NCBI GenBank assembly: GCA_031289575.1
Contig: JAITPE010000066.1
Span: 1-6,128, forward strand
DNA length: 6,128 nt
Direction: 5' to 3'
DNA from: Spirochaetia bacterium
Lineage (GTDB): Bacteria > Spirochaetota > UBA4802 > UBA5550
Shown here: positions 1 to 5,898 of the stretch, piece after piece
How positions within the stretch are numbered: position 1 is the stretch's first letter
Layout: each line of letters starts with the position of its first letter
The notes under the pieces: generated by a model
The model's input: the letters and a program-made list of their open reading frames with translations, nothing else
Database searches by the model: none
Told to the model about the DNA's origin: nothing
Made by a program: the position numbers and the translations under genes

Positions 1-10
1 GCCTGCATGG

Positions 11-48
11 AAAAAGGGCTTTTGCAGAACTGCTTCTGCAAAAGCCCT
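11..48 (-). terminator. Strong perfect hairpin with T-tract on the minus strand
   Basis: Arms at 15-29 and 34-48 are perfect 15-bp reverse complements around a 4-nt loop (CTGC). On the minus strand the stem is followed by five T (plus-strand A11-A15), which is the form of a rho-independent terminator for leftward transcription. On the plus strand the stem is followed by CTCAACC with no T-tract, so it would be a poor terminator for a rightward gene ending left of the window. No leftward gene is visible between here and position 2700, so what it would terminate is unclear. It may instead be a stable mRNA 3' end or processing structure for an upstream gene outside the window. Confidence 0.45.
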
Positions 49-62
49 CAACCTGGTAAGTT

Positions 63-96
63 GTGTTAATAGGAGTGTTTTATTATTAACACTTTT
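63..96 (+). repeat. AT-rich inverted repeat with competing inner hairpin
   Basis: GTGTTAATA (63-71) and TATTAACAC (84-92) are perfect 9-bp inverted arms around a 12-nt loop, followed on the plus strand by TTTT. A second pair, AGTGTT (74-79) and AACACT (88-93), shares the same right arm, so the two stems exclude each other. Possible readings are a weak terminator for an upstream rightward gene, an operator, or a switchable leader. The proposed start of transcription for the next gene lies about 110 bases further right, so an RNA switch for that gene would need a more distal promoter. Nothing else in 1-222 looks coding: the short open stretches at 1-69 and 2-100 on the plus strand match nothing I recognise. 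Confidence 0.4.
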
Positions 97-167
97 ATAA
101 TCGGTAAACATCGGCAAAAGCCTTAAAAAAATTGCGGGCAAATATCAGCATACGCGAAAATATTATC

Positions 168-196
168 TTGACGCTTGCGGCGGAGCATATTATGGT
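168..196 (+). promoter_or_regulatory. Predicted sigma-70-type promoter for DUF1573-glgX
   Basis: TTGACG (168-173) is separated by 17 bases from TATGGT (191-196). The -35 box matches TTGACA at 5 of 6 positions. The -10 box is weaker, and an alternative TATTAT at 188-193 has a short 14-base spacing. Transcription would start near 203, giving a short leader with AGGAG (211-215) placed 7 bases before the ATG at 223. This placement argues against translation from the upstream TTG at 175, which overlaps the promoter. Confidence 0.5.
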
Positions 197-222
197 GCAA
201 TAAATCAAACAGGAGTTATATC

Positions 223-615
223 ATGAAAAAATTGCTCATCTCTATGCTCTTTATTGCTGTGGCGGCTTTTTGCGCGGAAGCGCCGAAGATTGAATTTCAG
301 GAAGAAAGCGTTGATTTCGGCCGCGTTGAGAAGTCTATTCAGGTTAAGCATGTATTTAAATTCAAAAATACAGGTGAGGCTGTTCTGGTCATCGATGACA
401 TTGTGGCCGGCTGCTCGTGTACCGGGACGCTTGTATCAGACAAATCCGTACAGCCAGGGGGAACCGGCGAGCTTGAAGTGACTCTCAACACCGGCAAGAT
501 AGAGACGAAGCTCTTTAAAAGTGTTTACGTCTATTCCAATGACCCGCAAAACGGAATTGTGGTTCTCAACATAACGGCGTATGTTGATATTGATCCGCCT
601 CAAAAGAAAAAATAA
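223..615 (+). CDS. Exported DUF1573 domain protein
   Basis: A 130-residue protein beginning with a signal peptide: KK at 2-3, a hydrophobic core at about residues 4-16, and probable cleavage near residues 17-20. Cys17 is preceded by AAF, which is a poor lipobox, so ordinary export is likelier than lipidation. The mature part is one DUF1573 (PF07610) beta-sandwich with the expected features: a DFG-type strand at 31-33, FKFKNTG at 45-51, GCSCT at 63-67, PGG at 78-80 and YSNDP at 104-108. The two Cys (64, 66) are typical of the family; their role is not established. The fold resembles Ig-like/ASH domains, and function is unknown. The ATG at 223 is chosen because AGGAG lies 7 bases upstream and the signal peptide starts there. 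The stop overlaps the glgX start (TAATG), which suggests translational coupling. The C-terminus is short and Lys-rich (KKK). The family call is firm; the role is open. Confidence 0.9.
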   Translation: MKKLLISMLFIAVAAFCAEAPKIEFQEESVDFGRVEKSIQVKHVFKFKNTGEAVLVIDDIVAGCSCTGTLVSDKSVQPGGTGELEVTLNTGKIETKLFKSVYVYSNDPQNGIVVLNITAYVDIDPPQKKK

Positions 616-2726
616 TGCTTATACAAAAGAACCTCAATACGGCTCCGGGCTTCCCCTCCCCGCTCGGAGCGAACGCCTTTAACGGCGGCGTGCAGTTTGC
701 CGTATTCAGCAGGCACGCGGCATCCGTACACCTTGTGATATTTGAAGGCAATGAACAGGACTCCCCGTACTATGAGGTACAGCTCGACCCGGAGGCAAAC
801 AAAACAGGAGATATATGGCATATATGGGTCGGCGGCATCGGAGAGGGAACGATGTACGGCTACAGGATGGACGGCCCCTTTGACCCGCAAAAAGGGCACC
901 GCTTTAACAAGAGCAAACTGCTGCTCGACCCGTACGCGCGCGCGTTGACGCGCAATTTCAAGTGGGACTTGTCCTTTGCGCGCCCTCCATCCGATGACCT
1001 ACTCGGCTTTTCGGACGCGGACAGCCTGCGTCATGTTCCGCGAAGCGTTGTAATAAGCCGCGTTGACCACATAAGAAACAAGTCCCTTAATCATCCGGCG
1101 GAGCAGAGCGTCATATATGAACTGCATGTGAAGGGCTTCACATATCATAAATCATCGGGCGTACAACATCCCGGAACTTACAGGGGACTCATCGAAAAAA
1201 TTCCGTATCTCAAGGAACTCGGCGTAACCGCTGTCGAACTTCTGCCGGTTCAGGAATTCGATGAGTTTGATAACATAAACAAAAATCCCGAAACAGGAGA
1301 GAATCTCAAAAACTTTTGGGGCTACAGCACGCTTGCGTTCTTCGCTCCGAAGGGCTCTTATTCGGCCGGCGAGTCTCAGGTGAACGAGTTTCTTGAGATG
1401 ATCCGGGCAATGCACGAGGCCGATATTGAAGTAATCCTCGACGTTGTGTTCAACCATACAGGCGAGGGCGACCATCACGGCCCGACCCTCAGCTTCAGGG
1501 GAATCGATAATTCCATCTATTATATGCTCGATGATGAAAAGCAATATTACAAAAACTATTCTGGCTGCGGCAACACCTTCAACTGCAACCACCCCTTTGT
1601 ACGATTGTTCATTATGGACTGCCTGCGGTACTGGGCTATTGAAATAGGAGTGGACGGATTCCGCTTTGACTTAGCCGCGATTCTGGGGCGCGACCAGGAC
1701 GGAAACATTCTGGTGAATCCGCCCATCATTGAGCTGATAGAACAGGACCCCATTCTTCGCCATGTCAAGATTATTGCCGAGGCATGGGACGCGGCAGGCG
1801 CCTACAAAGTAGGCGACTTCCCCGGACGCTGGAAAGAGTGGAACGGACGCTATAGGGACGATGTAAGGCGTTTTTGGCGCGGGGATGACGGGTGCGCCGG
1901 CATATTCGCCACAAGAATATGCGGCAGCGCCGATTTGTATAAGAAATTAGGCCCAGGGTGCAGCATCAACTTCATCACATGCCATGACGGTTTCACATTG
2001 AACGATCTTGTGAGCTACAATGAAAAGCACAACGCCGCCAACGGAGAGGAGAACAGGGACGGCGAAAACCACAATCTGAGCTGCAACTTCGGAAGCGAGG
2101 GGCCGGATGATTCGCCCGAGATCAACGCGCTGCGGCTGCGCCAGACAAAGAACTTCATAGCAACACTTTTCTTGTCCCGCGGCGTGCCTATGATAACATC
2201 GGGCGATGAATTTTCGCGTACAAAAAACGGGAACAACAACACGTATTGCCAGGACAATGATCTTTCATGGCTCGACTGGGGACTTCTTGAAAAAAACAGC
2301 GAGATGTTCGGCTTCACAAAAAAGATGATCGCGTTCCGGAAAGCGCATCCCCTGCTCCGCAGCGACAAGTTTTTCCACGGGATAGTTGAGGACGGCTGCT
2401 CCACGGCTGATGTAAGCTGGTACGATGCCGGCGGAAACGCTCAGGACTGGGACGGAAAACTCGTTATCATGCTGCTCAACGGACAATACGCCGAGCAGCC
2501 TGATAACGATATATGCATAATATTTAATTCTGATACAAAAAGCGTTCTTTGTGAGATTCCGCCAGCCCCTTCCGGTAAGCCATGGAACTTGGTTATAGAT
2601 ACATTTTCGGAACCGCCTCTTGGCATACAGGAACCCGAAACATGGAAGACGGAGAACCGTTACAATGTGCACGGCAAATCGCTCGCCGTATTAGTGGCCG
2701 AAGATGTGAAAAAGGCTCCTTTATAG
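615..2726 (+). CDS. glgX: Glycogen debranching enzyme GlgX (GH13 isoamylase type)
   Basis: A 703-residue cytoplasmic enzyme predicted to hydrolyse alpha-1,6 branch linkages in glycogen or phosphorylase-limit dextrin. The N-terminus carries the family signature PGFPSPLGA, then a CBM48-type domain to about residue 100. The GH13 barrel follows with all conserved regions: DVVFNHT (276-282), GFRFD with nucleophile Asp352 and Arg350, AEAWD with acid/base Glu389, and TCHD with His457-Asp458 as transition-state stabiliser. The GCGNTFNCNHP segment before region II is typical of isoamylase/GlgX. A C-terminal beta domain covers roughly 590-700. Length fits the GlgX/TreX group (about 650-720). There is no good Shine-Dalgarno site before the ATG, which overlaps the DUF1573 stop, so translation is probably coupled. 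The stop codon lies inside the terminator hairpin. GlgX and archaeal-type TreX differ in chain-length preference, which sequence alone cannot settle. No synthase, branching enzyme or phosphorylase gene is in the window. Confidence 0.93.
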   Translation: MLIQKNLNTAPGFPSPLGANAFNGGVQFAVFSRHAASVHLVIFEGNEQDSPYYEVQLDPEANKTGDIWHIWVGGIGEGTMYGYRMDGPFDPQKGHRFNKSKLLLDPYARALTRNFKWDLSFARPPSDDLLGFSDADSLRHVPRSVVISRVDHIRNKSLNHPAEQSVIYELHVKGFTYHKSSGVQHPGTYRGLIEKIPYLKELGVTAVELLPVQEFDEFDNINKNPETGENLKNFWGYSTLAFFAPKGSYSAGESQVNEFLEMIRAMHEADIEVILDVVFNHTGEGDHHGPTLSFRGIDNSIYYMLDDEKQYYKNYSGCGNTFNCNHPFVRLFIMDCLRYWAIEIGVDGFRFDLAAILGRDQDGNILVNPPIIELIEQDPILRHVKIIAEAWDAAGAYKVGDFPGRWKEWNGRYRDDVRRFWRGDDGCAGIFATRICGSADLYKKLGPGCSINFITCHDGFTLNDLVSYNEKHNAANGEENRDGENHNLSCNFGSEGPDDSPEINALRLRQTKNFIATLFLSRGVPMITSGDEFSRTKNGNNNTYCQDNDLSWLDWGLLEKNSEMFGFTKKMIAFRKAHPLLRSDKFFHGIVEDGCSTADVSWYDAGGNAQDWDGKLVIMLLNGQYAEQPDNDICIIFNSDTKSVLCEIPPAPSGKPWNLVIDTFSEPPLGIQEPETWKTENRYNVHGKSLAVLVAEDVKKAPL

Positions 2727-2735
2727 GAGCCTTTT
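2709..2735. terminator. Two-way rho-independent terminator between convergent genes
   Basis: AAAAGGCTCCT (2710-2720) and AGGAGCCTTTT (2725-2735) form a perfect 11-bp stem with a 4-nt loop (2721-2724). T-runs occur on both strands (T2732-2735 on plus; A2709-2713 gives five T on minus), so it can serve both glgX and the convergent DUF1858 gene, whose stop codon begins 3 bases away. The left arm is inside the glgX coding region and the stop codon TAG (2724-2726) spans the loop and the right arm. Confidence 0.85.
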
Positions 2736-2737
2736 GT

Positions 2738-2947
2738 CTAATTTGACAACTGATTGAGTTCTTCTACGAGAGTCTCAACAGCATTATCATCAAGGCCGTG
2801 AGCTTTCATTCCCTGTTCGAGGGTTTCAAATACACCAATATGACATCCTATACAATGCAGGCCATATTTTCCGAGAACCGGCGCGGTCTGAGGGTACTGG
2901 CGGATGAGATCTCCGAAAGTCATATCTTTATTGATTGTCTGGGACAT
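2738..2947 (-). CDS. DUF1858 protein, hybrid-cluster-associated redox disulfide type
   Basis: A 69-residue soluble protein covering a single DUF1858 domain (PF08984; the narrower TIGR03980 model is named for association with the hybrid cluster/prismane protein). Visible family marks are DMTFGDLI near the start, PVLGKYGLHCIGC with a redox-type Cys32-x2-Cys35 pair, then FETLEQGMKAHGLD. The CxxC pair is expected to act in disulfide exchange or to hold a metal or cofactor; this is inference from the family. The start is fixed by AAAGGAG (2954-2960) six bases upstream. It is transcribed alone, leftward, and ends in the shared terminator. No hcp gene or other nitrosative-stress gene is visible here, so the hybrid-cluster link cannot be tested in the window. 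Family call is secure, biological role is not. Confidence 0.88.
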   Translation of the reverse strand: MSQTINKDMTFGDLIRQYPQTAPVLGKYGLHCIGCHIGVFETLEQGMKAHGLDDNAVETLVEELNQLSN

Positions 2948-2993
2948 GATCCACTCCTTTGTTTGTAATTTAGCATATTTTCAAGAGTCACAA

Positions 2994-3022
2994 CATATAA
3001 ATTTTAGCTATTAAATTGTCTA
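2994..3022 (-). promoter_or_regulatory. Candidate promoter for the DUF1858 gene
   Basis: On the minus strand TAGACA (3022-3017) is followed after 17 bases by TATATG (2999-2994), giving a start near 2987 and a leader of about 40 bases. The gap 2948-3123 is AT-rich and holds no other gene. A lone TTGTGAC half-site (minus strand, 2993-2987) lies at the predicted start but has no matching second half. I see no convincing terminator after the sigma gene in this gap, so read-through from the sigma unit is also possible. Confidence 0.35.
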
Positions 3023-3123
3023 TCACTTTTTTGTAAGTATTTTAACAAAAATAGTGCTATAGAACGTTCACAAGAGCATATTGAGGCGGCAGATGAGACA
3101 TGAGGGCTCAAAAATTAACCTTT

Positions 3124-3666
3124 TCATATCGCCACAATATCTTCGTACAAATCGCTCAGCCGCTTGCGCAGCCGTACAACCGCGTAGTGCTTCCGGGAAA
3201 GCAGAGTGTTGACCGGCACTCCTTCGGCCTCGGCGATATCCTTAACGGGCAGTCCCAGAAACTCGGTCTGCTCAAAAATTTCACGCTGCTCCGCCGGCAG
3301 CTCGGCGAGCGCGGCCTCAATCTCGTCCCAAACAAGCGAACGCAGATACTCGCTTTCAGGAGTCGACTCATTGCAAAAGAGTATATCGGCAAATTCCCTG
3401 AACATATCGTCATCTTCGTCGTAATACTCGGGATACGGCTCTTCGCGCTTCTTCTTTCTCCAGTTAATGATCTGGTTGCGCGCGACCCGGTACAGCCACG
3501 CGCTTACATGCTCCACAGGCCTTGAGATGCTGTCCATTCTCGCAAGCTGGTAAAATACCTCCTGTGCAATATCTTCCGCGTCTTCCGCGGAAGATACCCG
3601 GCCGCGTATAAAGTTGACAAGCCGCGGACGCAGGCTCACTGCGGCAGCGGCTGTATCAGCGCTCAT
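3124..3666 (-). CDS. ECF-type RNA polymerase sigma factor
   Basis: A 180-residue sigma-70 family protein with only regions 2 and 4, the ECF layout. Region 2 spans about residues 12-74, with the core-binding DAEDIAQEVF (29-38) and the -10 recognition helix WLYRVARNQIINWRKKKR (57-74). A long acidic linker (about 75-118, rich in Asp, Glu and Tyr) separates it from region 4: LPAEQREIF at 123-131 and the helix-turn-helix around 140-165, ending in basic RLRKRL. GAGG (3674-3677) lies 7 bases before the ATG. The ATG overlaps the stop of the upstream membrane-protein gene by 4 nt (ATGA), so the two are co-translated. A 9-bp tandem repeat at 3572-3589 encodes AED-AED (27-32) in region 2. The sigma call is firm; regulon and ECF group cannot be told from sequence alone. 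Confidence 0.92.
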   Translation of the reverse strand: MSADTAAAAVSLRPRLVNFIRGRVSSAEDAEDIAQEVFYQLARMDSISRPVEHVSAWLYRVARNQIINWRKKKREEPYPEYYDEDDDMFREFADILFCNESTPESEYLRSLVWDEIEAALAELPAEQREIFEQTEFLGLPVKDIAEAEGVPVNTLLSRKHYAVVRLRKRLSDLYEDIVAI

Positions 3667-4010
3667 TTCTTTTCCTCATCAAAACTCGCGCAATTGAACG
3701 GCCTGTGGAAGAATTTTTGCGCAAATTCTTTTCTTTCATCATCGCTCATGCCCTTCCACTTGTCGCGTAAGTGATTACGATAGTGATGGTGCTTATGCGC
3801 AAATCCAAAAGCAAGCAGCTTGCCTCCGCCAATGCCTCCGAACAATAGCCGCGATAGAAGAAACAATCCGACAGCCTGTCCATAGTCGATAGCCGGGAGC
3901 CCCGCAATATTGGGCAAAATAATATTCCATAAAATCATTGTAAGCGCGCTAAAACCGGCAAGCGCGGCTATGGCCAACAGAACGAATTTTACAGCATACA
4001 GCTTTTTCAT
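3663..4010 (-). CDS. Small His-rich membrane protein paired with ECF sigma factor
   Basis: A 115-residue protein with two predicted membrane segments, about residues 9-32 (ending in WNIILP) and 45-70 (Gly-rich FGGIGGG turn at 57-63). A His cluster follows (H72, H74, H75, H76, H80), then a charged, amphipathic tail with KGMSDDERKEFAQKFF (86-101). The tail recalls the MSPEER-type helix seen in small proteins next to ECF sigma genes, particularly in Bacteroidetes; this is recollection, not a search. It has no zinc anti-sigma HxxxCxxC motif. By position (first gene of a two-gene unit, 4-nt overlap with sigma) it may sense a metal or envelope signal and restrain the sigma factor, but that is inference. 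AAAGGAG (4021-4027) precedes the ATG by a somewhat long 10 bases. No named family is recognised with certainty. Confidence 0.85.
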   Translation of the reverse strand: MKKLYAVKFVLLAIAALAGFSALTMILWNIILPNIAGLPAIDYGQAVGLFLLSRLLFGGIGGGKLLAFGFAHKHHHYRNHLRDKWKGMSDDERKEFAQKFFHRPFNCASFDEEKK

Positions 4011-4040
4011 AATATATTGTCTCCTTTGATATGCTAAAAG

Positions 4041-4068
4041 TTTACGCCTTTAGTATAAAAGACAAACC
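4041..4068 (-). promoter_or_regulatory. Possible ECF-like promoter of the membrane protein/sigma unit
   Basis: On the minus strand GGTTTG (4068-4063) and CGTAAA (4046-4041) are separated by 16 bases, roughly resembling the GGAAC-N16/17-CGT layout of many ECF promoters, and would fit autoregulation. The match is loose, and a sigma-70 alternative cannot be excluded: I see no good TTGACA/TATAAT pair in 4011-4090. Confidence 0.25.
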
Positions 4069-4080
4069 GGCGGCCGAAAT

Positions 4081-4123
4081 ATTTTATATTTTTTGTTTTT
4101 TTACGTTTTTCTTTCGTTTTTTC
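4081..4123. other. Phased T/A-tract block upstream of the sigma unit
   Basis: Plus-strand T-runs at 4089-4094, 4096-4102, 4106-4110 and 4117-4122 are spaced about 8-12 bases apart, close to one helical turn, so the DNA may be bent. The block lies upstream of the sigma-unit promoter candidate and downstream of the DUF1287 stop. It could act as an UP-type or curvature element. It has no stable preceding stem on either strand, so it is not a clear terminator for the DUF1287 unit. Confidence 0.4.
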
Positions 4124-4161
4124 TCACAGCAGAGGCTTTTTCGCACATTGAGCCGGGCTTT

Positions 4162-4749
4162 TTATTTCCGGTAGCGGTAATGCCCGATTATTTTGTAATC
4201 GAACAGCATGTCTTCAAGAACCTGCCCGCGGCCTATATTATGGACTATGAGCGGCCGTTCCGTGAACATGGATTTTTTGCGCGCCACTATTCCTATATGC
4301 AGCACTCCGCCGTAAAGATTCCAGCAGACAATATCACCCGGCGCGTAATCCGCGGCGGCGGGTGATATTTTTTTAACCTCGCCATGCCTTGAAAAAAAAG
4401 TCATGAGATTCGGCACTCTTCTGTGGTCGATGTTCGTATCGGGCTTTTCCCGCCCCCAGTTTTTTGGGTAAATTTTAAAATGCGCCCTCATGTCCTCGTG
4501 CACCTCTGCCTGCAGGTCAATGCCCAGCATTCTGTAGGCGCGTATTACAACATCGGTGCACACTCCTACTCCGGCCGGCACATCTCCGAGCGGATACGAA
4601 ATCCTGTAGTAAGAAGCGTCGTACACAACATTTTCTTTGGTCAGGGCAAGCGCGGAATCGGCGAGCCTTTCGTAAAAACCGGGTGTGCTTTCCGCAGAGC
4701 AGGATAATATTACAAGAAAGAAAAAGCACAGCCGGGAGAGAACTTTCAC
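4162..4749 (-). CDS. Exported DUF1287 (YijF-like) protein
   Basis: A 195-residue DUF1287 (PF06940) protein, related to E. coli YijF, in a family whose layout recalls NlpC/P60 cysteine hydrolases. The start is GTG at 4749: it overlaps the reductase stop by 4 nt (GTGA), has GGAAGGG (4757-4763) 7 bases upstream, and puts a signal peptide at the N-terminus (hydrophobic 7-16). An ATG at 4794 would add 15 charged residues with no site. ILSC at 14-17 is a possible lipobox, so it may be a lipoprotein. Family marks are YPLGDVP (52-58), GVCTDV with candidate nucleophile Cys64, HEDM (84-87), PDTNIDHRRVPNL (103-115), APGDIV (136-141), LHIGIV with candidate His151, HNIG (170-173) and the ending GHYRY. The catalytic assignment is inference. 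Substrate is unknown; a cell-wall or periplasmic role is plausible. Homopolymers T8 and A7 on the coding strand lie inside the gene. Confidence 0.9.
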   Translation of the reverse strand: MKVLSRLCFFFLVILSCSAESTPGFYERLADSALALTKENVVYDASYYRISYPLGDVPAGVGVCTDVVIRAYRMLGIDLQAEVHEDMRAHFKIYPKNWGREKPDTNIDHRRVPNLMTFFSRHGEVKKISPAAADYAPGDIVCWNLYGGVLHIGIVARKKSMFTERPLIVHNIGRGQVLEDMLFDYKIIGHYRYRK

Positions 4750-5888
4750 ATCGCCGCCCTTCCGCGCGCAAAGGCGTTGATTGTTTCCATCCACTGCGGA
4801 ATATCAATATGCTGCGGACAAAGACTCAGGCATTGTCCGCAGCCGCTGCACTCCTGCGCCTGTTTTCCCTTTCCCAGTATGTTGTTGTACTCAAGGTCAA
4901 AAATGAACTCGTTTCTCGGCGATTGGCCCTGGAGGTAGTTGTTGTATATGCCGAACACCTTCGGAATATCGGCCCCGGACGGACAGTCCATGCAATAGCG
5001 GCAGGCCGTGCACGGAATCACCGATTCTTCCCTGTATGCGTCGAGCGCCTTTTCTATGACTGTATAGTCCTGTTCATTTAGCGGAACAAAATCGTTCATT
5101 GTGCTGATATTGCCGCGCAGTTGATCCATACTCGACATGCCGCTTAAAACCGTCAGCACGCCCGGAAGCGACGCCGCATAGCGGAGCGCCCACGAGGCCG
5201 TAGACGCGGAGGGCCGCGCCGCCTTGAACAGAGCTGTTGACTTTTCGCAGAGCGAGGCCAGCGCTCCGCCGCGCACCGGTTCCATAACAACAACCGGAAT
5301 GCCTTTATCGTTGAGTATTTTATACTGCAGCCCCGCGTCCTGAAGTTCCCAGTCAAGATAATTGAGCTGTATTTGCGCAAAATCCCACTCACGCCTGCCC
5401 GCGACAGTCATGAGAAGTTCGGGCTTATCATGAAAAGAAAACCCAAGGCGGCGTATTTTGCCCTGCCTTTGCTTTTCTTTGGCAAATTCATATATGCCGT
5501 ATGATTCTACCTTTTCCCAATGCGATTCATTTATATTGTGAAGCAGGTAATAATCGAAGTAATCCACCCTGCAGTTTTGCAGCTGTTCATTAAATATCCG
5601 CTCAACATCAGCCTTTGACGAAACCGATACCAAGGGCATTTTTGTTGCCAAGTTAAAACTCGCGCGCGGGTGCTTTGCGAGAGCCTCTCCTGTAAACGGC
5701 TCGGACTTGCCGTCATGGTACATATAGGCCGTATCAAAATAATTAACGCCGTGAGCAATAGCGTAATCCACCATTTCCTGCGCGGCCGCCTTGTCTATTT
5801 CACTTTCACCCAGCATGGGCAGGCGCATACACCCGAAACCCAGCAAAGAAATAAGCTCGCCGCTGTTCTTGTATCTTCTTGTTTCCAT
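4746..5888 (-). CDS. Aldo/keto reductase with C-terminal double [4Fe-4S] domain
   Basis: A 380-residue oxidoreductase of the COG1453 type: an aldo/keto reductase barrel fused to a ferredoxin-like tail. The start METRRY..SGELISLLGFGCMRLP matches the family N-terminus; reading further upstream only overlaps the small winged-helix gene. The catalytic tetrad is visible as Asp52 and Tyr57 (FDTAYMY), Lys83 (ATKMP) and His117 (YYLLHN). The tail has two Cys clusters: C293-x2-C296-x2-C299-x2-C302-P, common in this family, and the classical C347-x2-C350-x2-C353-x3-C357-P, expected to bind two iron-sulfur clusters. It probably links NAD(P)H or ferredoxin electrons to an aldehyde or ketone, but the substrate is unknown. 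It follows the winged-helix gene by 10 bases with no clear ribosome site, suggesting coupling, and overlaps the DUF1287 start by 4 nt. Such iron-sulfur enzymes favour anaerobic conditions. Confidence 0.92.
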   Translation of the reverse strand: METRRYKNSGELISLLGFGCMRLPMLGESEIDKAAAQEMVDYAIAHGVNYFDTAYMYHDGKSEPFTGEALAKHPRASFNLATKMPLVSVSSKADVERIFNEQLQNCRVDYFDYYLLHNINESHWEKVESYGIYEFAKEKQRQGKIRRLGFSFHDKPELLMTVAGRREWDFAQIQLNYLDWELQDAGLQYKILNDKGIPVVVMEPVRGGALASLCEKSTALFKAARPSASTASWALRYAASLPGVLTVLSGMSSMDQLRGNISTMNDFVPLNEQDYTVIEKALDAYREESVIPCTACRYCMDCPSGADIPKVFGIYNNYLQGQSPRNEFIFDLEYNNILGKGKQAQECSGCGQCLSLCPQHIDIPQWMETINAFARGRAAM

Positions 5889-5898
5889 GCCGCGCCGG

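Noticed and set aside
94..150. 18-codon minus-strand ORF in the left non-coding region
   Set aside because: No ribosome site, AT-rich, no similarity recognised.
175..222. TTG start for the DUF1573 protein
   Set aside because: It overlaps the promoter and would bury the signal peptide; AGGAG fits the ATG at 223.
1152..1592. Minus-strand ORF of 146 codons within glgX
   Set aside because: It is antisense to conserved GH13 catalytic sequence and has no recognisable domain; a shadow frame.
2265..2672. Minus-strand ORF of 135 codons within glgX
   Set aside because: Antisense to the GlgX C-terminal part, no family features.
2987..2993. TTGTGAC as a Rex, HcpR or CRP-type operator
   Set aside because: Only a half-site is present; no paired second half at the expected spacing.
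3062..3069. GAACGTTC palindrome as a LexA site
   Set aside because: It lacks the spaced half-sites of known LexA boxes, and an 8-bp palindrome is expected by chance.
3100..3525. Plus-strand ORF of 141 codons opposite the sigma factor
   Set aside because: Shadow of the sigma coding frame; composition and content are not protein-like.
4130..4160. Terminator after the DUF1287 gene
   Set aside because: Only a 4-bp GGCT/AGCC stem with a 13-nt loop can be drawn; too weak to call.
4750..4794. ATG start at 4794 for the DUF1287 protein
   Set aside because: It adds a charged stretch before the signal peptide and lacks a ribosome site, while the GTG at 4749 has one.
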